Source of the DNA: Nitratireductor sp. XY-223 | GTDB taxonomy: Bacteria; Pseudomonadota; Alphaproteobacteria; Rhizobiales; Rhizobiaceae | Direction of reading: 5' to 3' | Length of the DNA: 54,531 nt | NCBI RefSeq assembly: GCF_004959855.1 | Contig: NZ_SPNT01000015.1 | Coordinates: forward strand, 1 to 54,531 | Shown here: positions 36,975-46,329 of the stretch, piece by piece | How the letters are laid out: the number at the start of each line of letters is the position of its first letter | Numbering within the stretch: the stretch's first letter is position 1 | The notes under the pieces: generated by a model | What the model was told of the DNA's origin: nothing | Databases searched by the model: none | The model's input: the letters and a program-made list of their open reading frames with translations, nothing else | Made by a program: the position numbers and the translations under genes

Positions 36975-37874
36975 CTAACTCCGGCTTTCTGGTGCAGTGA
37001 TATCGCGGACGCCGTCGCCCACGAGATTGATTGCGAAGATAAGGGCGAACAGCGCACATCCTGGAATCGCTATCAGCCAGGGATCGAAGAGAAGCATATC
37101 CTTGCCTTCCGCGACCATGAGCCCCCAGGAAGGCAAGGGCGGCTGAACCCCAAGTCCGAGAAAGGAGAGTGCGGCTTCGAGCGTGATCGCATGCGCCATT
37201 TCCAGTGTTGCAACCACGATGAGATTGTTGAGCACGTTCGGAAGAACCTCGCTCGCTATGATGCGCGGCGTCGAGCACCCCAGGGCCCTTGCCGACGTGA
37301 TGTAGTCAAGGTCTCTGATTTGCTGCGTCGAGGAGCGGATGACAACCGCGAATCTGTCCCATAGAAGCAGCCCGAGCACGATCATGACGATTGTCAGCGA
37401 ACCACCGAAAATTGCCACGATCGCCAGCGCGACAAGCACGACGGGCATCGATAGCCGTACAGTGATCAGGAACATGATAGCCGCGTCAACGCGGCCGCCG
37501 AAGTAACCGGCGACAAGGCCGAGAATAGTCCCCAGTGTTCCGGATATGGCAACCGTTACACATCCGATAAGCAAGGAAATGCGCGCGCCGTGAAGCAATC
37601 TTGAAATGTAATCGCGTCCCAGATGATCGGTGCCGAGAGGATGCTTCCAGGATCCGCCATCCTGCCAGACAGGCGGGATCAGCCGCGAGCCCAGGTCCTG
37701 GATATATGGATCATACGGCGACAACACTCCCGCGCCGATGGCTGCGGCAAACACCACAAGGACGATGGCCGTGCCAGCAATGAAACCGCCATGGTGAACC
37801 GCCCGCTCGAATAGCTGCCTCCCCGGCCCCTTCGTTAAAGACTGCGGTTCTGTACGGTTTGAGACGCCAATCAT
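36975..37874 (-). CDS. DppC/OppC-type peptide ABC transporter permease
   Basis: Inner-membrane permease with an N-terminal extension and helix, the motif HPLGTDHLGRDYISRLLHGARISL shared by DppC proteins near residue 75, and the ATPase-contact loop with ARALGCSTPRIIASEVLPN. About six membrane segments are visible. One base separates it from dppB. Confidence 0.92.
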   Translation of the reverse strand: MIGVSNRTEPQSLTKGPGRQLFERAVHHGGFIAGTAIVLVVFAAAIGAGVLSPYDPYIQDLGSRLIPPVWQDGGSWKHPLGTDHLGRDYISRLLHGARISLLIGCVTVAISGTLGTILGLVAGYFGGRVDAAIMFLITVRLSMPVVLVALAIVAIFGGSLTIVMIVLGLLLWDRFAVVIRSSTQQIRDLDYITSARALGCSTPRIIASEVLPNVLNNLIVVATLEMAHAITLEAALSFLGLGVQPPLPSWGLMVAEGKDMLLFDPWLIAIPGCALFALIFAINLVGDGVRDITAPESRS

Positions 37875-37875
37875 G

Positions 37876-38793
37876 TCAATGTACCCTCATGCGCGGATCG
37901 AGCCAGGCGTTCAGAAGATCCGCCAGCAACGTCAGAAGAACGAAAATCAGCGAAAATAGTAGAATGAGGGCCTGGACGACCGGAAAGTCGTTCCTGCTGA
38001 TCGACTCATAGGCCAGGTATCCTGCTCCGTTCAGCGCAAACACACTTTCAACCACGACGGATCCGCCCAGCATGAATCCGAGTTGGACCGCCGCCAGCCC
38101 AACCACCGGTATGACCGCATTGCGCAATGCGTGCTTGAACAGTATGGCAATTGGAAGCAGACCTTTGGCGCGGGCAGTCCTGATGTAGTCGGACTGGAGG
38201 ACTTCAAGCATGCCGGCGCGGGTCAAGCGCATGATTGCCGGCGTTGCATAGTAGCCGAGAACCACCGTCGGCAGCACGAAGTTGAGCCAGCTGCTGCTGC
38301 CCGATGCCGGAAGCCATCGCAGATCGACCGAGAAGACGACTATGAGCATCAAGCCGAACCAGAAACTGGGCATGGCCTGGCCGATAACGGCAATGAGCAG
38401 TGCCAGGCGATCAAATATACTGTTGGGCTTGATTGCCGCCAGGACACCCAACGGTATCGACAGAACGATTGCGAACACAATCGACGACAGGCCGAGCTTG
38501 AGTGTAATCGGCATTTTTTCCGCGATCAGCTCCACCACGGGAATCTTGAAGAAAAAGCTGTGCCCGAAGTCGCCCTGTAGAGCATTGGACAGCCAACCCA
38601 GGTACTGAACGGGGAGCGGCCTGTCGAAACCGTACTGCTTTCTGACGGCCAAAACATCCGCTTCAGTGGCGCCCTCCCCGGCCAATGCGATCGCCGGATC
38701 TCCAGCCAGGTACAAAAGCAGGAACGCCACCGCTGAAACAGTAAATGCAACTAACGCAGCCAGGCAAAGCCGCCGGACAATGAAATGGAACAT
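37876..38793 (-). CDS. DppB/OppB-type peptide ABC transporter permease
   Basis: First permease of the importer, 305 residues. The N-terminus MFHFIVRRLCLAALVAFTVSA has the family form, with DRPLPVQYLGWL and the coupling loop DYIRTARAKGLLPIAILFKH later. GGGAGGAAAAG precedes the ATG. It follows the binding-protein gene after a stem-loop at 38810-38836. Confidence 0.92.
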   Translation of the reverse strand: MFHFIVRRLCLAALVAFTVSAVAFLLLYLAGDPAIALAGEGATEADVLAVRKQYGFDRPLPVQYLGWLSNALQGDFGHSFFFKIPVVELIAEKMPITLKLGLSSIVFAIVLSIPLGVLAAIKPNSIFDRLALLIAVIGQAMPSFWFGLMLIVVFSVDLRWLPASGSSSWLNFVLPTVVLGYYATPAIMRLTRAGMLEVLQSDYIRTARAKGLLPIAILFKHALRNAVIPVVGLAAVQLGFMLGGSVVVESVFALNGAGYLAYESISRNDFPVVQALILLFSLIFVLLTLLADLLNAWLDPRMRVH

Positions 38794-38809
38794 CTTTTCC
38801 TCCCGGACC

Positions 38810-38836
38810 GCCCGTCAATACCGCGTATTGACGGGC
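38810..38836 (-). other. Perfect stem-loop between binding-protein and permease genes
   Basis: GCCCGTCAATA / TATTGACGGGC, an 11-bp perfect stem with a 5-nt loop, lies in the 70-bp gap. No T-run follows. Such structures behind a binding-protein gene protect its mRNA 3' end and raise its level over the membrane parts. Confidence 0.6.
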
Positions 38837-38863
38837 GAACACGTTTCTTGAGATCCTGCTGCG

Positions 38864-40405
38864 CTATTTCCAGGAAGCGGAGAAAAAGCGGGGTATCTCG
38901 TCTGCCGTGGGAGTGAAGGCGAGTTTGTCCGTGTAGACGTAGTACGCATTGTAGGAAAACAGGGGCAGCCAGTAGACCTGCTCTGCAATTCGCTTAAGCG
39001 CGAGCGAGTAGTTCTCCCGACGTCTTTCCGGATCCGTCACGGTATCGCCTATCTCAAGCCATTCGATCACTTTCGGATCCCGGGCATAATCATTGACGCC
39101 TCCATCGAAGAAGTTCCCGGTGATCGCCGACACGTCGTTGATGGAATAGGAGGCATAGGTCATGAACAAAAACGGCACCTCACCGTTTTCGAGCTTTTTG
39201 CGCAGGGCCGGATAGCTGAGGTAATCCAGCGACGCATTGATACCGACATTGGCAAGGTCGGCCATCATGGCTTCGACATAGCCCCTCTCCCGGTAAGCCG
39301 CGAACGATGTCTCGAAACCATCCGGGTATCCGGCCTCGGCTAGCAGGTTTCGCGCTTTGTCCGGATCATAGTCATAGGACACCACGTCCTGCTCGCAGCC
39401 GAACTGGCTCGGAAAACAGGCAGAGTTCACAACAACGGATTTGCCCTTGAGCAGCGCTGAAACCATTCCCTCCCGATTGATGGCATGGGCGACTGCCTTG
39501 CGCACGCGAATGTCGTCGAAGGGTGTTGGACCATACCTGTCGGATGCATCGAACCCAAGATAGCCAATACGCATCGTCATCTCGTTCGAGACGGTCAGGT
39601 CCTTCATGCCCTTGAAGCGCTCGGCCTGGTCGGCGGGCACATGCCAAATCCAGTCGACGCCTCCGGACAGGAGCTCCGCATATTGCGTGTTTTTCTCAGG
39701 GATCATTCGCCAGACGATAGTCTCGATGCTGGGCTTTCCCTTCGGGCTGCCGGGATGGTAGTCCGCATTGCGGGACAGAACCAACTGAACACCAGTATCG
39801 TATCCGGTCAGCCTATACGGTCCCGTACCCACCGGTGACCTTCCCATACCTTCAAAACCGACCGTTCGGGTATATTCGTCCGGAAAAACAGCAAGGGGCC
39901 CGGCCAGAAACTCCAGTGCAGCCGGGAACGGTTCCTTCAACAGCAAGCGCACCTTGTATTCGCTCACTTTCTGCGCACCCTTGATCCACGACACGTTACG
40001 CTGCGGGATAACGCCGTTCGCGGGATCCGCAATGTAGTTGAACGTAAAGACGACATCGTCGGCGTCGAACGGTTCACCGTTGTGGAACTTCACACCCTCA
40101 CGCAGCGTGAATTCGAGAGTAATGTCGTCGATCCATTCCCAGTCGGTCGCCAGATTTCCCTCATATTCACCGTTTTGCGGGTTCCTGTAGAGGAGCCCAT
40201 CCCAGATATGGCGGGAGAGGACAATGCCCTCACGGGTATTGGTTCCGTAGGCGTTCAACGTTTCCAGTTCCTTGGGGAAGGCAACAGTCAAAACCTGACC
40301 TTGTGTGTCTTCGGCGGCCATAGCTCCGGTTACTGCGCCCGTTACGGTCGCCGCTGTCGCGACCGCGGAGCAAATCAAAAATCCATAGGCGGTCATATTC
40401 ATCAT
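38864..40405 (-). CDS. Family 5 extracellular solute-binding protein (peptide)
   Basis: Periplasmic binding protein that delivers peptides or related solutes to the DppBCDF importer. A Sec signal peptide (MTAYGFLICSAVATAATVTGAVTGAMAAED) opens it, followed by the family 5 pattern: LSRHIWDGLLYRNPQNG, LREGVKFHNGEPFDADDV, RSPVGTGPYRLTGYD. The ATG at 40405, or the next at 40402, follows GGAGGAG; the opening to 40573 extends into the control region. It is the first gene of the operon. Confidence 0.93.
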   Translation of the reverse strand: MMNMTAYGFLICSAVATAATVTGAVTGAMAAEDTQGQVLTVAFPKELETLNAYGTNTREGIVLSRHIWDGLLYRNPQNGEYEGNLATDWEWIDDITLEFTLREGVKFHNGEPFDADDVVFTFNYIADPANGVIPQRNVSWIKGAQKVSEYKVRLLLKEPFPAALEFLAGPLAVFPDEYTRTVGFEGMGRSPVGTGPYRLTGYDTGVQLVLSRNADYHPGSPKGKPSIETIVWRMIPEKNTQYAELLSGGVDWIWHVPADQAERFKGMKDLTVSNEMTMRIGYLGFDASDRYGPTPFDDIRVRKAVAHAINREGMVSALLKGKSVVVNSACFPSQFGCEQDVVSYDYDPDKARNLLAEAGYPDGFETSFAAYRERGYVEAMMADLANVGINASLDYLSYPALRKKLENGEVPFLFMTYASYSINDVSAITGNFFDGGVNDYARDPKVIEWLEIGDTVTDPERRRENYSLALKRIAEQVYWLPLFSYNAYYVYTDKLAFTPTADEIPRFFSASWK

Positions 40406-40423
40406 TTCTCCTCCACATACTTC

Positions 40424-40521
40424 CGCAATACGATATTTAATTCTGCTTGCTGATTTAAGATCAGCGACATCTTCAGCAGAGTCAATAAAAATCTTATCGC
40501 GTATTGAAATATCGCATTGCG
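40424..40521. promoter_or_regulatory. Divergent control region with long inverted repeat (likely IclR operators)
   Basis: CGCAATACGATATTT (40424-40438) and AAATATCGCATTGCG (40507-40521) are inverted repeats matching in 14 of 15 positions. They lie in the 152-bp AT-rich gap between the divergent binding-protein operon and iclR genes. IclR proteins bind such paired sites, so this is the likely autoregulatory and operon control region. Confidence 0.6.
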
Positions 40522-40557
40522 TAAGTATTGTAATGCATCGGTTATGGAGGAGAGCAC

Positions 40558-41334
40558 GTGGAGACAGACCCATCGCGCACCAGGATCAATGTCCTGGAAA
40601 AAGCGTTTTCGGTCCTTGAGGCATTCAGCGCCTCAACACCAGAACTCAATCTGGACGGCTTGTCGGAGCTGACTGGCATCGGGAAAAGTTCGCTCCAGCG
40701 ATTGACCCATACGCTGTGCGAACTGGATTATCTGCGGCGAACCGACAAAAGAGGCTATTACGCGCTGACCCATCGGCCACTGGTGCTTTCCTTTGCCTAT
40801 TTGAGGTTCGATGAGCTTGCCCGCGCCGCGAGCCCGTTGCTGGGGCGCCTTGCGGACCAGACAGAATTGCGCGCGGATCTGACACTTCTGGACGGAACGG
40901 ACATTGTTTATGCGGTCCGCATTCCGTCTCGCGTGGAGACGTTTTCCATCTCTCCCGCGGGACGTCGCTGGCCGGCCCTTGCCAGCGCGTCCGGGCGAGC
41001 GATCCTCAGTGGATTGCCGGAAGAGACAGTGGATGCGGTTTTCGCACAAACCGAATTGCCTGCCGCCACGACCAGATCCATCCTCGACAAGGAAACAATC
41101 AGGCGAGCGATCGGCCAAGCGAAAGTCGACGGATATGCCTACCAGATCGGCGAAGTCCTCGAGGGCGCTGCCGCGGTTGCTTGCGCGATCAACAATGCGA
41201 ACGGCCTGCCCTTCGCGGCCATAAGCCTTGGAACCACCGTTTCCGAACTGGAGAACATCGAACGGCGACGGGAGCTTGCGGCCACCGTGATAAACGCCGC
41301 CAATTCCCTCAGCAGTCTTTCCTTTGTCAATTGA
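40558..41334 (+). CDS. IclR-family transcriptional regulator (first copy)
   Basis: N-terminal winged helix (VLEKAFSVLEAFS, LNLDGLSELTGIGKSSLQRLTHTL) and the C-terminal IclR effector domain (DLTLLDGTDIVYAVRI, SASGRAILSGLPEE, GYAYQIGEVLEGAAAVACAI). The GTG start at 40558 follows GGAGGAGAG. It is divergent from the peptide-import operon, which it probably controls with the importer substrate or a product as effector. Confidence 0.9.
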   Translation: METDPSRTRINVLEKAFSVLEAFSASTPELNLDGLSELTGIGKSSLQRLTHTLCELDYLRRTDKRGYYALTHRPLVLSFAYLRFDELARAASPLLGRLADQTELRADLTLLDGTDIVYAVRIPSRVETFSISPAGRRWPALASASGRAILSGLPEETVDAVFAQTELPAATTRSILDKETIRRAIGQAKVDGYAYQIGEVLEGAAAVACAINNANGLPFAAISLGTTVSELENIERRRELAATVINAANSLSSLSFVN

Positions 41335-41349
41335 CCGGGTTCTAAAATC

Positions 41350-42123
41350 ATGACCGCCAAATCCGAAAACCAGACCAATCCGCTTTTCATCGAATCTCTC
41401 GCCCGGTCGTTCCAGGTGCTCGAATTGTTCAGCGGAGACCGGTCGGCTATTTCGATGAGCGAGATCCGGAACATGACCGGACTGACGTTTCAGACGATAC
41501 ACCGCATCACAAACACACTGATACATCTTGGGTACCTGCAACGCCAAAGTCAGGGAAAAACATTTAGGCTTACCGTCAAAACACTCGACCTGCAGCACCG
41601 GTTCCTGAGTTCAAACCGGCTGACCAAGCTGGCCTGGCCGGTTCTGGTGGAGTTGCGGGAGCGCACGCACCAGCGCGTCTCCTTCTGCGGCCTGGACAGT
41701 CCGGATATCATCTACCTGCTCAGGCTCAAAGGCGCTGAATCGGATTTCCAGACTTCCCTTGTCGGCGGACGTCAACCTGCTTTTCTGTCTGCCGGCGGCC
41801 TGGCGATCCTGGCCTTCATGTCGCAGGACAGGCAGCTGGAGATGCTGGAAAGGCATATAGGCGAACACCGGCAAGCCAACACTTCAGCGGACCGCGATGC
41901 GCTGGCCTCTGACCTCGCGCAAACAAAAAAGCTCGGATATTGCGTATCGCAAACACATGCTTTGGCCGGAGAAATTGATGTTGCGGTCCCGGTGTCGTCA
42001 CCGGACGGTACTGTCTCCAACTCTATCGTCGTTTCAGCGCTCCTTCAGACCCATCCGGAGGAAGTTATCCATCGCGATATCATCCCGGCCATGCAGATCG
42101 CAGCACGTGGCTGCACTTTGTAA
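41350..42123 (+). CDS. IclR-family transcriptional regulator (second copy)
   Basis: A second IclR protein with the same two-domain form (HTH ISMSEIRNMTGLTFQTIHRITNTL, effector domain GLDSPDIIYLLRLKG, AGGLAILAFMSQD, GYCVSQTHALAGEIDVAVPV). It follows the first by 15 bp and is probably cotranscribed. The two are diverged, so it is an old duplication or separate recruitment, perhaps acting as a heteromeric pair or answering different effectors. Confidence 0.9.
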   Translation: MTAKSENQTNPLFIESLARSFQVLELFSGDRSAISMSEIRNMTGLTFQTIHRITNTLIHLGYLQRQSQGKTFRLTVKTLDLQHRFLSSNRLTKLAWPVLVELRERTHQRVSFCGLDSPDIIYLLRLKGAESDFQTSLVGGRQPAFLSAGGLAILAFMSQDRQLEMLERHIGEHRQANTSADRDALASDLAQTKKLGYCVSQTHALAGEIDVAVPVSSPDGTVSNSIVVSALLQTHPEEVIHRDIIPAMQIAARGCTL

Positions 42124-42243
42124 ACCAGCCCTTCGATATACGCTCCGACGCGCGGCCGCCTGCGTAACAATTCGTGACCGGTTGGACGGAAATGGACCGC
42201 CATCGACACATGTGTATTCATTTTTCAATCCATTGATTTAATT

Positions 42244-42259
42244 GGATATTTCAATATCC
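42244..42259. promoter_or_regulatory. Perfect palindrome upstream of traG
   Basis: GGATATT-TC-AATATCC has perfect 7-bp arms and lies between iclR2 and traG. The inner 12 bases GATATTTCAATA also occur on the minus strand at 40502-40513 within the IclR control region. It is a candidate site for the IclR proteins at the transfer-gene promoter. Confidence 0.45.
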
Positions 42260-42334
42260 CCGTTCACTTGTTACCGGGCTGATTTCCCTGTCTCCTGAGG
42301 CCGTTCCTTCAACTCAACAGGACGGCTCTTTTCG

Positions 42335-44380
42335 ATGAAACCCACAACACTCCTGATAGGCCAGGCAACGGTTGTGACCGGCACGATCACCGGCACGCTG
42401 TGGGCATCGACGCAACTGGCTGCTGCGCAGTTGGGTTATCAGCCGGGGCTTGGAGAACCCTGGTTTTCGATTGCCGGCTGGCCGGTCTATCACCCGTGGC
42501 GTCTCTTTGAGTGGTGGTACGTGTACGAGGCCTATGCGCCGGACGTGTTCCACCGGGCCGGATCGCTTGCCGCCGGCGGCGGCGTGCTTGGAACGGCGAC
42601 GGCGGTCGCCGGCTCCCTGTGGCGGGCACGGCAGACGAAAAACGTCACCACCTACGGTTCAGCTAAATGGGCAGCGGATCGCGACGTGAAGCGGTCCGGT
42701 CTCCACCATGGCCACGGCGTTTTCCTCGGCAAGGTCGGAAATAGCTATCTACGCCACGATGGCCCCGAGCATGTGCTGGCCTTTGCACCGACGCGCTCCG
42801 GCAAGGGCGTCGGGCTTGTCGTGCCGACGCTTTTATCCTGGACCGGCTCCGCCGTCATTCATGACATCAAGGGTGAGAACTGGAACCTGACCGCTGGTTG
42901 GCGGTCGAACTTCTCCCATTGCCTGTTGTTCAATCCGACCGATCCACGTTCGGCCAAATACAATCCGCTGCTCGAGGTCCGCAAGGGCGCCAACGAGATG
43001 CGCGATGTGCAGAACATCGCCGATATCCTGGTGGATCCGGAAGGCGCGCTGGAAAAACGCAATCACTGGGAAAAGACCGGCCATTCTCTGCTGACCGGCG
43101 CGATCCTGCATGTGCTCTACGCTGAGCAAGAAAAAACGCTCTCACGTGTTGCAACCTTCCTTGCCAATCCGAAACGGACGATCGAGGCGACGCTGCGCAT
43201 CATGCTGACGACGAACCATCTGGGATCGAAGACCGAACCGAGGGTCCATCCGGAGATCGCCTCGATCGCCCGGGAGATGCTCAACAAATCGGAAAACGAG
43301 CTTTCGGGCGTTGTCTCGACGGCGATGTCTTTCCTGGAGATTTATCGGGACCCGATCATTGCGCGAAACACGTCGCGCTGCGACTGGCGGATCGCCGACC
43401 TCAAGGAAGCGGACAGGCCTGTTTCGCTTTATCTCGTCGTGCCACCCTCGGACATCTCCCGAACCAAACCGCTGATCCGGCTGATCCTCAACCAGATTGG
43501 CCGGCGCCTGACGGAACGGCTGCCCGAAACCGGCAAGGCCAGTTGGCACCAGTTGCTGCTAATGCTCGATGAGTTCCCCGCCCTCGGCCGCCTCGATTTT
43601 TTCGAGACGGCGATGGCCTTCATGGCGGGTTACGGAATCCGCGCCTATCTGATCGCCCAGTCCCTGAACCAGATCGAAAAAGCCTACGGCCCGAACAACT
43701 CGATCCTGGACAACGCCCATGTCCGCGTCGCCTTCGCGACAAACGATGACCGCACGGCCAAGCGCATTTCCGATACGCTCGGCACGGCAACGGAGCTTCG
43801 CGCGCAGAAGAACTATGCCGGCCATCGGCTGGCGCCTTGGCTTGCCCATGTGATGGTCTCACGCCAGGAGACGGCACGCCCGCTGCTCACACCCGGCGAG
43901 GTCATGCAGTTGCCGCAGGACGAGGCGCTGGTGCTTGTCGCCGGCCATGCACCGATCCGGGCAACGAAGCTGAGATATTTCGAGGACGGCAATTTCACCG
44001 ACCGTTGCCTGCCGACGCCAACCCTTGAAAAGGGTGGCCGATACTGTGACGCACCGCGACCGCGCGGCGATGACTGGGGTACCCGGAACCGGCGCATGAG
44101 CCGGAAGCTGCAACGGAATCTTACCGGCAGAGGAACATCCGGCGATGACGACGGCGGACTGAAGCAGCAGCCATCGCTGTTCGATGACCACGGAAACAAA
44201 ACCGCGCCTGCCCCATCGAACGATCTCGCCGTTCTGGACGACGACTTCGACGGAAGCGCCGACCTAAAAGGCTTGTCGGACCGCTCGGTCAACGGATCCC
44301 CTGCCCCCGCCAGCTCCGTCCATCGCGCCCACGCGATCAACAATGCCGACAACCGGCCTGACCTTTTGCCGGAGTTCTGA
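42335..44380 (+). CDS. traG: TraG/VirD4-family type IV coupling protein
   Basis: Inner-membrane ATPase that hands the relaxase-DNA complex to the type IV channel. Two membrane segments lie near the N-terminus (residues about 8-30 and 78-95), then Walker A FAPTRSGKGVGLVVPTL near residue 150 and Walker B LLMLDEFPALGR near residue 410. The 681 residues fit the family. It is the first gene of the transfer operon, 91 bp after the palindrome at 42244-42259. Confidence 0.95.
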   Translation: MKPTTLLIGQATVVTGTITGTLWASTQLAAAQLGYQPGLGEPWFSIAGWPVYHPWRLFEWWYVYEAYAPDVFHRAGSLAAGGGVLGTATAVAGSLWRARQTKNVTTYGSAKWAADRDVKRSGLHHGHGVFLGKVGNSYLRHDGPEHVLAFAPTRSGKGVGLVVPTLLSWTGSAVIHDIKGENWNLTAGWRSNFSHCLLFNPTDPRSAKYNPLLEVRKGANEMRDVQNIADILVDPEGALEKRNHWEKTGHSLLTGAILHVLYAEQEKTLSRVATFLANPKRTIEATLRIMLTTNHLGSKTEPRVHPEIASIAREMLNKSENELSGVVSTAMSFLEIYRDPIIARNTSRCDWRIADLKEADRPVSLYLVVPPSDISRTKPLIRLILNQIGRRLTERLPETGKASWHQLLLMLDEFPALGRLDFFETAMAFMAGYGIRAYLIAQSLNQIEKAYGPNNSILDNAHVRVAFATNDDRTAKRISDTLGTATELRAQKNYAGHRLAPWLAHVMVSRQETARPLLTPGEVMQLPQDEALVLVAGHAPIRATKLRYFEDGNFTDRCLPTPTLEKGGRYCDAPRPRGDDWGTRNRRMSRKLQRNLTGRGTSGDDDGGLKQQPSLFDDHGNKTAPAPSNDLAVLDDDFDGSADLKGLSDRSVNGSPAPASSVHRAHAINNADNRPDLLPEF

Positions 44381-44383
44381 GCC

Positions 44384-44968
44384 ATGAAACCGCGCATCAA
44401 TATCTATCTCGACGATCACACGGCGGCGCAGCTTGCCATGGCCGCAAGCCGGCCGGGCGGAAACAAGTCCCGCATCGTCAACGAGGCGATCGACCGGTTC
44501 CTCAACCCGGAAAAGTACGACAGCAACCGCGCTCTTGTCCGCCGTCTCGACCGCATGTCGGCAGCAATGGACCGTATCGACCGCAACCAGTCGATCGGGA
44601 TCGAAACCCTTGCCCTCTTCATCCGTTATTTCCTGACGATCACGCCGCCGCTCTCCGAGGAGGACCAGGCCACGGCCCATGCGCTCGGCCGGGAGCGCTT
44701 CGAGGTCATTGCCGCGCAGGTCGGCCGGCGCCTTGCCTCGGAACAGAACCTCTTGAGTGAAGTGCTTCAGACGATAGCCGAAACACGGCCCGATCTTTTT
44801 GCCGTCGATCCCGACCGTCCGCCGGAGCCGAAAACCGAAACGCCGCCGGTTGAACCCGATGATGACGATGATCTGCCGCCGCTACGCCCGGTGGTGCTCG
44901 AAGACGACGATGCGGACTTTAACGGCCCCTTCAGTGACGAGGAATTCGAGGACGATCCCGATGTTTAA
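44384..44968 (+). CDS. CopG-like ribbon-helix-helix protein
   Basis: The N-terminus RINIYLDDHTAAQLAMAA, followed by KSRIVNEAIDRFLNPE, is a ribbon-helix-helix DNA-binding domain; the middle is helical and the C-terminus is a strongly acidic tail (PDDDDDLPPLRP, EEFEDDPDV). It sits in the transfer operon between traG and trbB, where such a gene is usual in these elements. It may regulate the trb genes or assist relaxosome assembly; the role is not known to me. Confidence 0.8.
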   Translation: MKPRINIYLDDHTAAQLAMAASRPGGNKSRIVNEAIDRFLNPEKYDSNRALVRRLDRMSAAMDRIDRNQSIGIETLALFIRYFLTITPPLSEEDQATAHALGRERFEVIAAQVGRRLASEQNLLSEVLQTIAETRPDLFAVDPDRPPEPKTETPPVEPDDDDDLPPLRPVVLEDDDADFNGPFSDEEFEDDPDV

Positions 44969-45956
44969 CGATATCGACACCCAGGAAGCGCTCATTGCCG
45001 AGGCGCGGCTTCGCCGACGCCAGATGTTGCTGACGGCTTTCGGACCAGTGATTGACGCAGCGCTCAACGATGACAGCGTTATCGAGGTCATGGTCAATCC
45101 GGACGGCAGACTGTGGGTCGAGCGGACCGGCGAAGGTCGGGTCGATATGGCAACCGATATGCGCCCAGCCGAGACGGAACGCATCATCCGTCTTGTCGCT
45201 GCCCATATGCGCGGAGAAGTGCATGAAGAATCGCCGATCGTCTCGGCAGAACTTCCAGAAACCGGCGAGCGGTTCGAGGGAATCCTGCCGCCCATTTCAT
45301 CGGCTCCCTGTTTTGCCATCCGCAAGCCGGCAAAGAGCATCTTTGAATTGTCCGATTATGTCGACACGCACATCATGACGCCGCATCAGGCCAAGGCCCT
45401 CTCTGAGGCGGTGGTTGACCGGCAGAATATCGTCGTGGTGGGCGGAACGTCGAGCGGCAAGACGACGCTTGCCAATGCGCTTTTGTCGGAAGTCGCCAAT
45501 AGCGGTGACCGTGTGGTGATCCTGGAAGATACGCGCGAACTGCAGTGTGCCGCCGATGATGTCGTGGCTTTGCGGACCAAATCAGAGGTCGCATCGATGA
45601 CGGATCTTGTCCGATCGACCATGCGACTACGACCGGACCGCATCGTGGTCGGCGAGGTCCGGGGCCCTGAAGCGCTCGACATGCTGAAGGCCTGGAATAC
45701 AGGGCACCCCGGGGGCCTTACGACACTGCACGCCAATTCCGACAGGGCAGCGCTCTATCGTCTTGAGCAACTGATCCAGGAGGCGGTGCATACGGTCCCG
45801 CGCCATCTCATTGCCGAGGCCGTTCAGGTTCTCGTCTTCATCGAGGGGCGCGGGGCCGCCCGCAAGGTGCGCACCGTCTCTAAGGTCGAAGGGCTCGACA
45901 CGTCCGGCGACTACCGGCTCGAGCCGCTCGTGCCCGTTCACCTCACCTCCATCTGA
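44961..45956 (+). CDS. trbB: TrbB conjugal transfer ATPase (VirB11-like)
   Basis: Hexameric cytoplasmic ATPase of the mating-pair apparatus. Walker A VVGGTSSGKTTLANALL near residue 160, the Asp box ILEDTRELQC, Walker B RIVVGEVRG and the His box GHPGGLTTLHANS are present. The ATG at 44961 overlaps the previous gene by 8 bp; the longer open frame upstream only mirrors the acidic tail of that gene. Confidence 0.95.
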   Translation: MFNDIDTQEALIAEARLRRRQMLLTAFGPVIDAALNDDSVIEVMVNPDGRLWVERTGEGRVDMATDMRPAETERIIRLVAAHMRGEVHEESPIVSAELPETGERFEGILPPISSAPCFAIRKPAKSIFELSDYVDTHIMTPHQAKALSEAVVDRQNIVVVGGTSSGKTTLANALLSEVANSGDRVVILEDTRELQCAADDVVALRTKSEVASMTDLVRSTMRLRPDRIVVGEVRGPEALDMLKAWNTGHPGGLTTLHANSDRAALYRLEQLIQEAVHTVPRHLIAEAVQVLVFIEGRGAARKVRTVSKVEGLDTSGDYRLEPLVPVHLTSI

Positions 45957-45969
45957 AGGGACATCACCG

Positions 45970-46329
45970 ATGCCAGAAGCCGCACCCGACCTCCGAAAAC
46001 GTACCTCCAATGGCCTTAGAACCGCGCTCACCGCTGCGTCCGAATTCGTGACCTTCACAGTTCTCTTTGCAGGACCGGTGCATGCAGCCGGTTCCGGCAT
46101 GCCCTGGGAAGCGCCGCTCGAACAGATCCTTGAATCGATCGAGGGGCCGGTCGCCAAGATCATTGCAGTGATCGTCATCATCATCACCGGTCTCAGTCTT
46201 GCGTTTGGTGACATGTCGGGTGGTTTTCGGCGGCTCATCCAGATCGTCTTCGGGCTGTCGATCGCCTTTGCTGCGACCAGCTTCTTCCTGTCCTTCTTTT
46301 CCTTTGCCGGCGGCGCGGTCATCGGATGA
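45970..46329 (+). CDS. trbC: TrbC conjugal pilin precursor
   Basis: VirB2-type pilin with a long leader ending near AGPVHAAGSGMPWE, then two membrane segments (IIAVIVIIITGLSLAFG and IVFGLSIAFAATSFFLSFFSF). It is the expected substrate of the TraF peptidase encoded at 27146-27673. It starts 13 bp after trbB. Confidence 0.92.
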   Translation: MPEAAPDLRKRTSNGLRTALTAASEFVTFTVLFAGPVHAAGSGMPWEAPLEQILESIEGPVAKIIAVIVIIITGLSLAFGDMSGGFRRLIQIVFGLSIAFAATSFFLSFFSFAGGAVIG

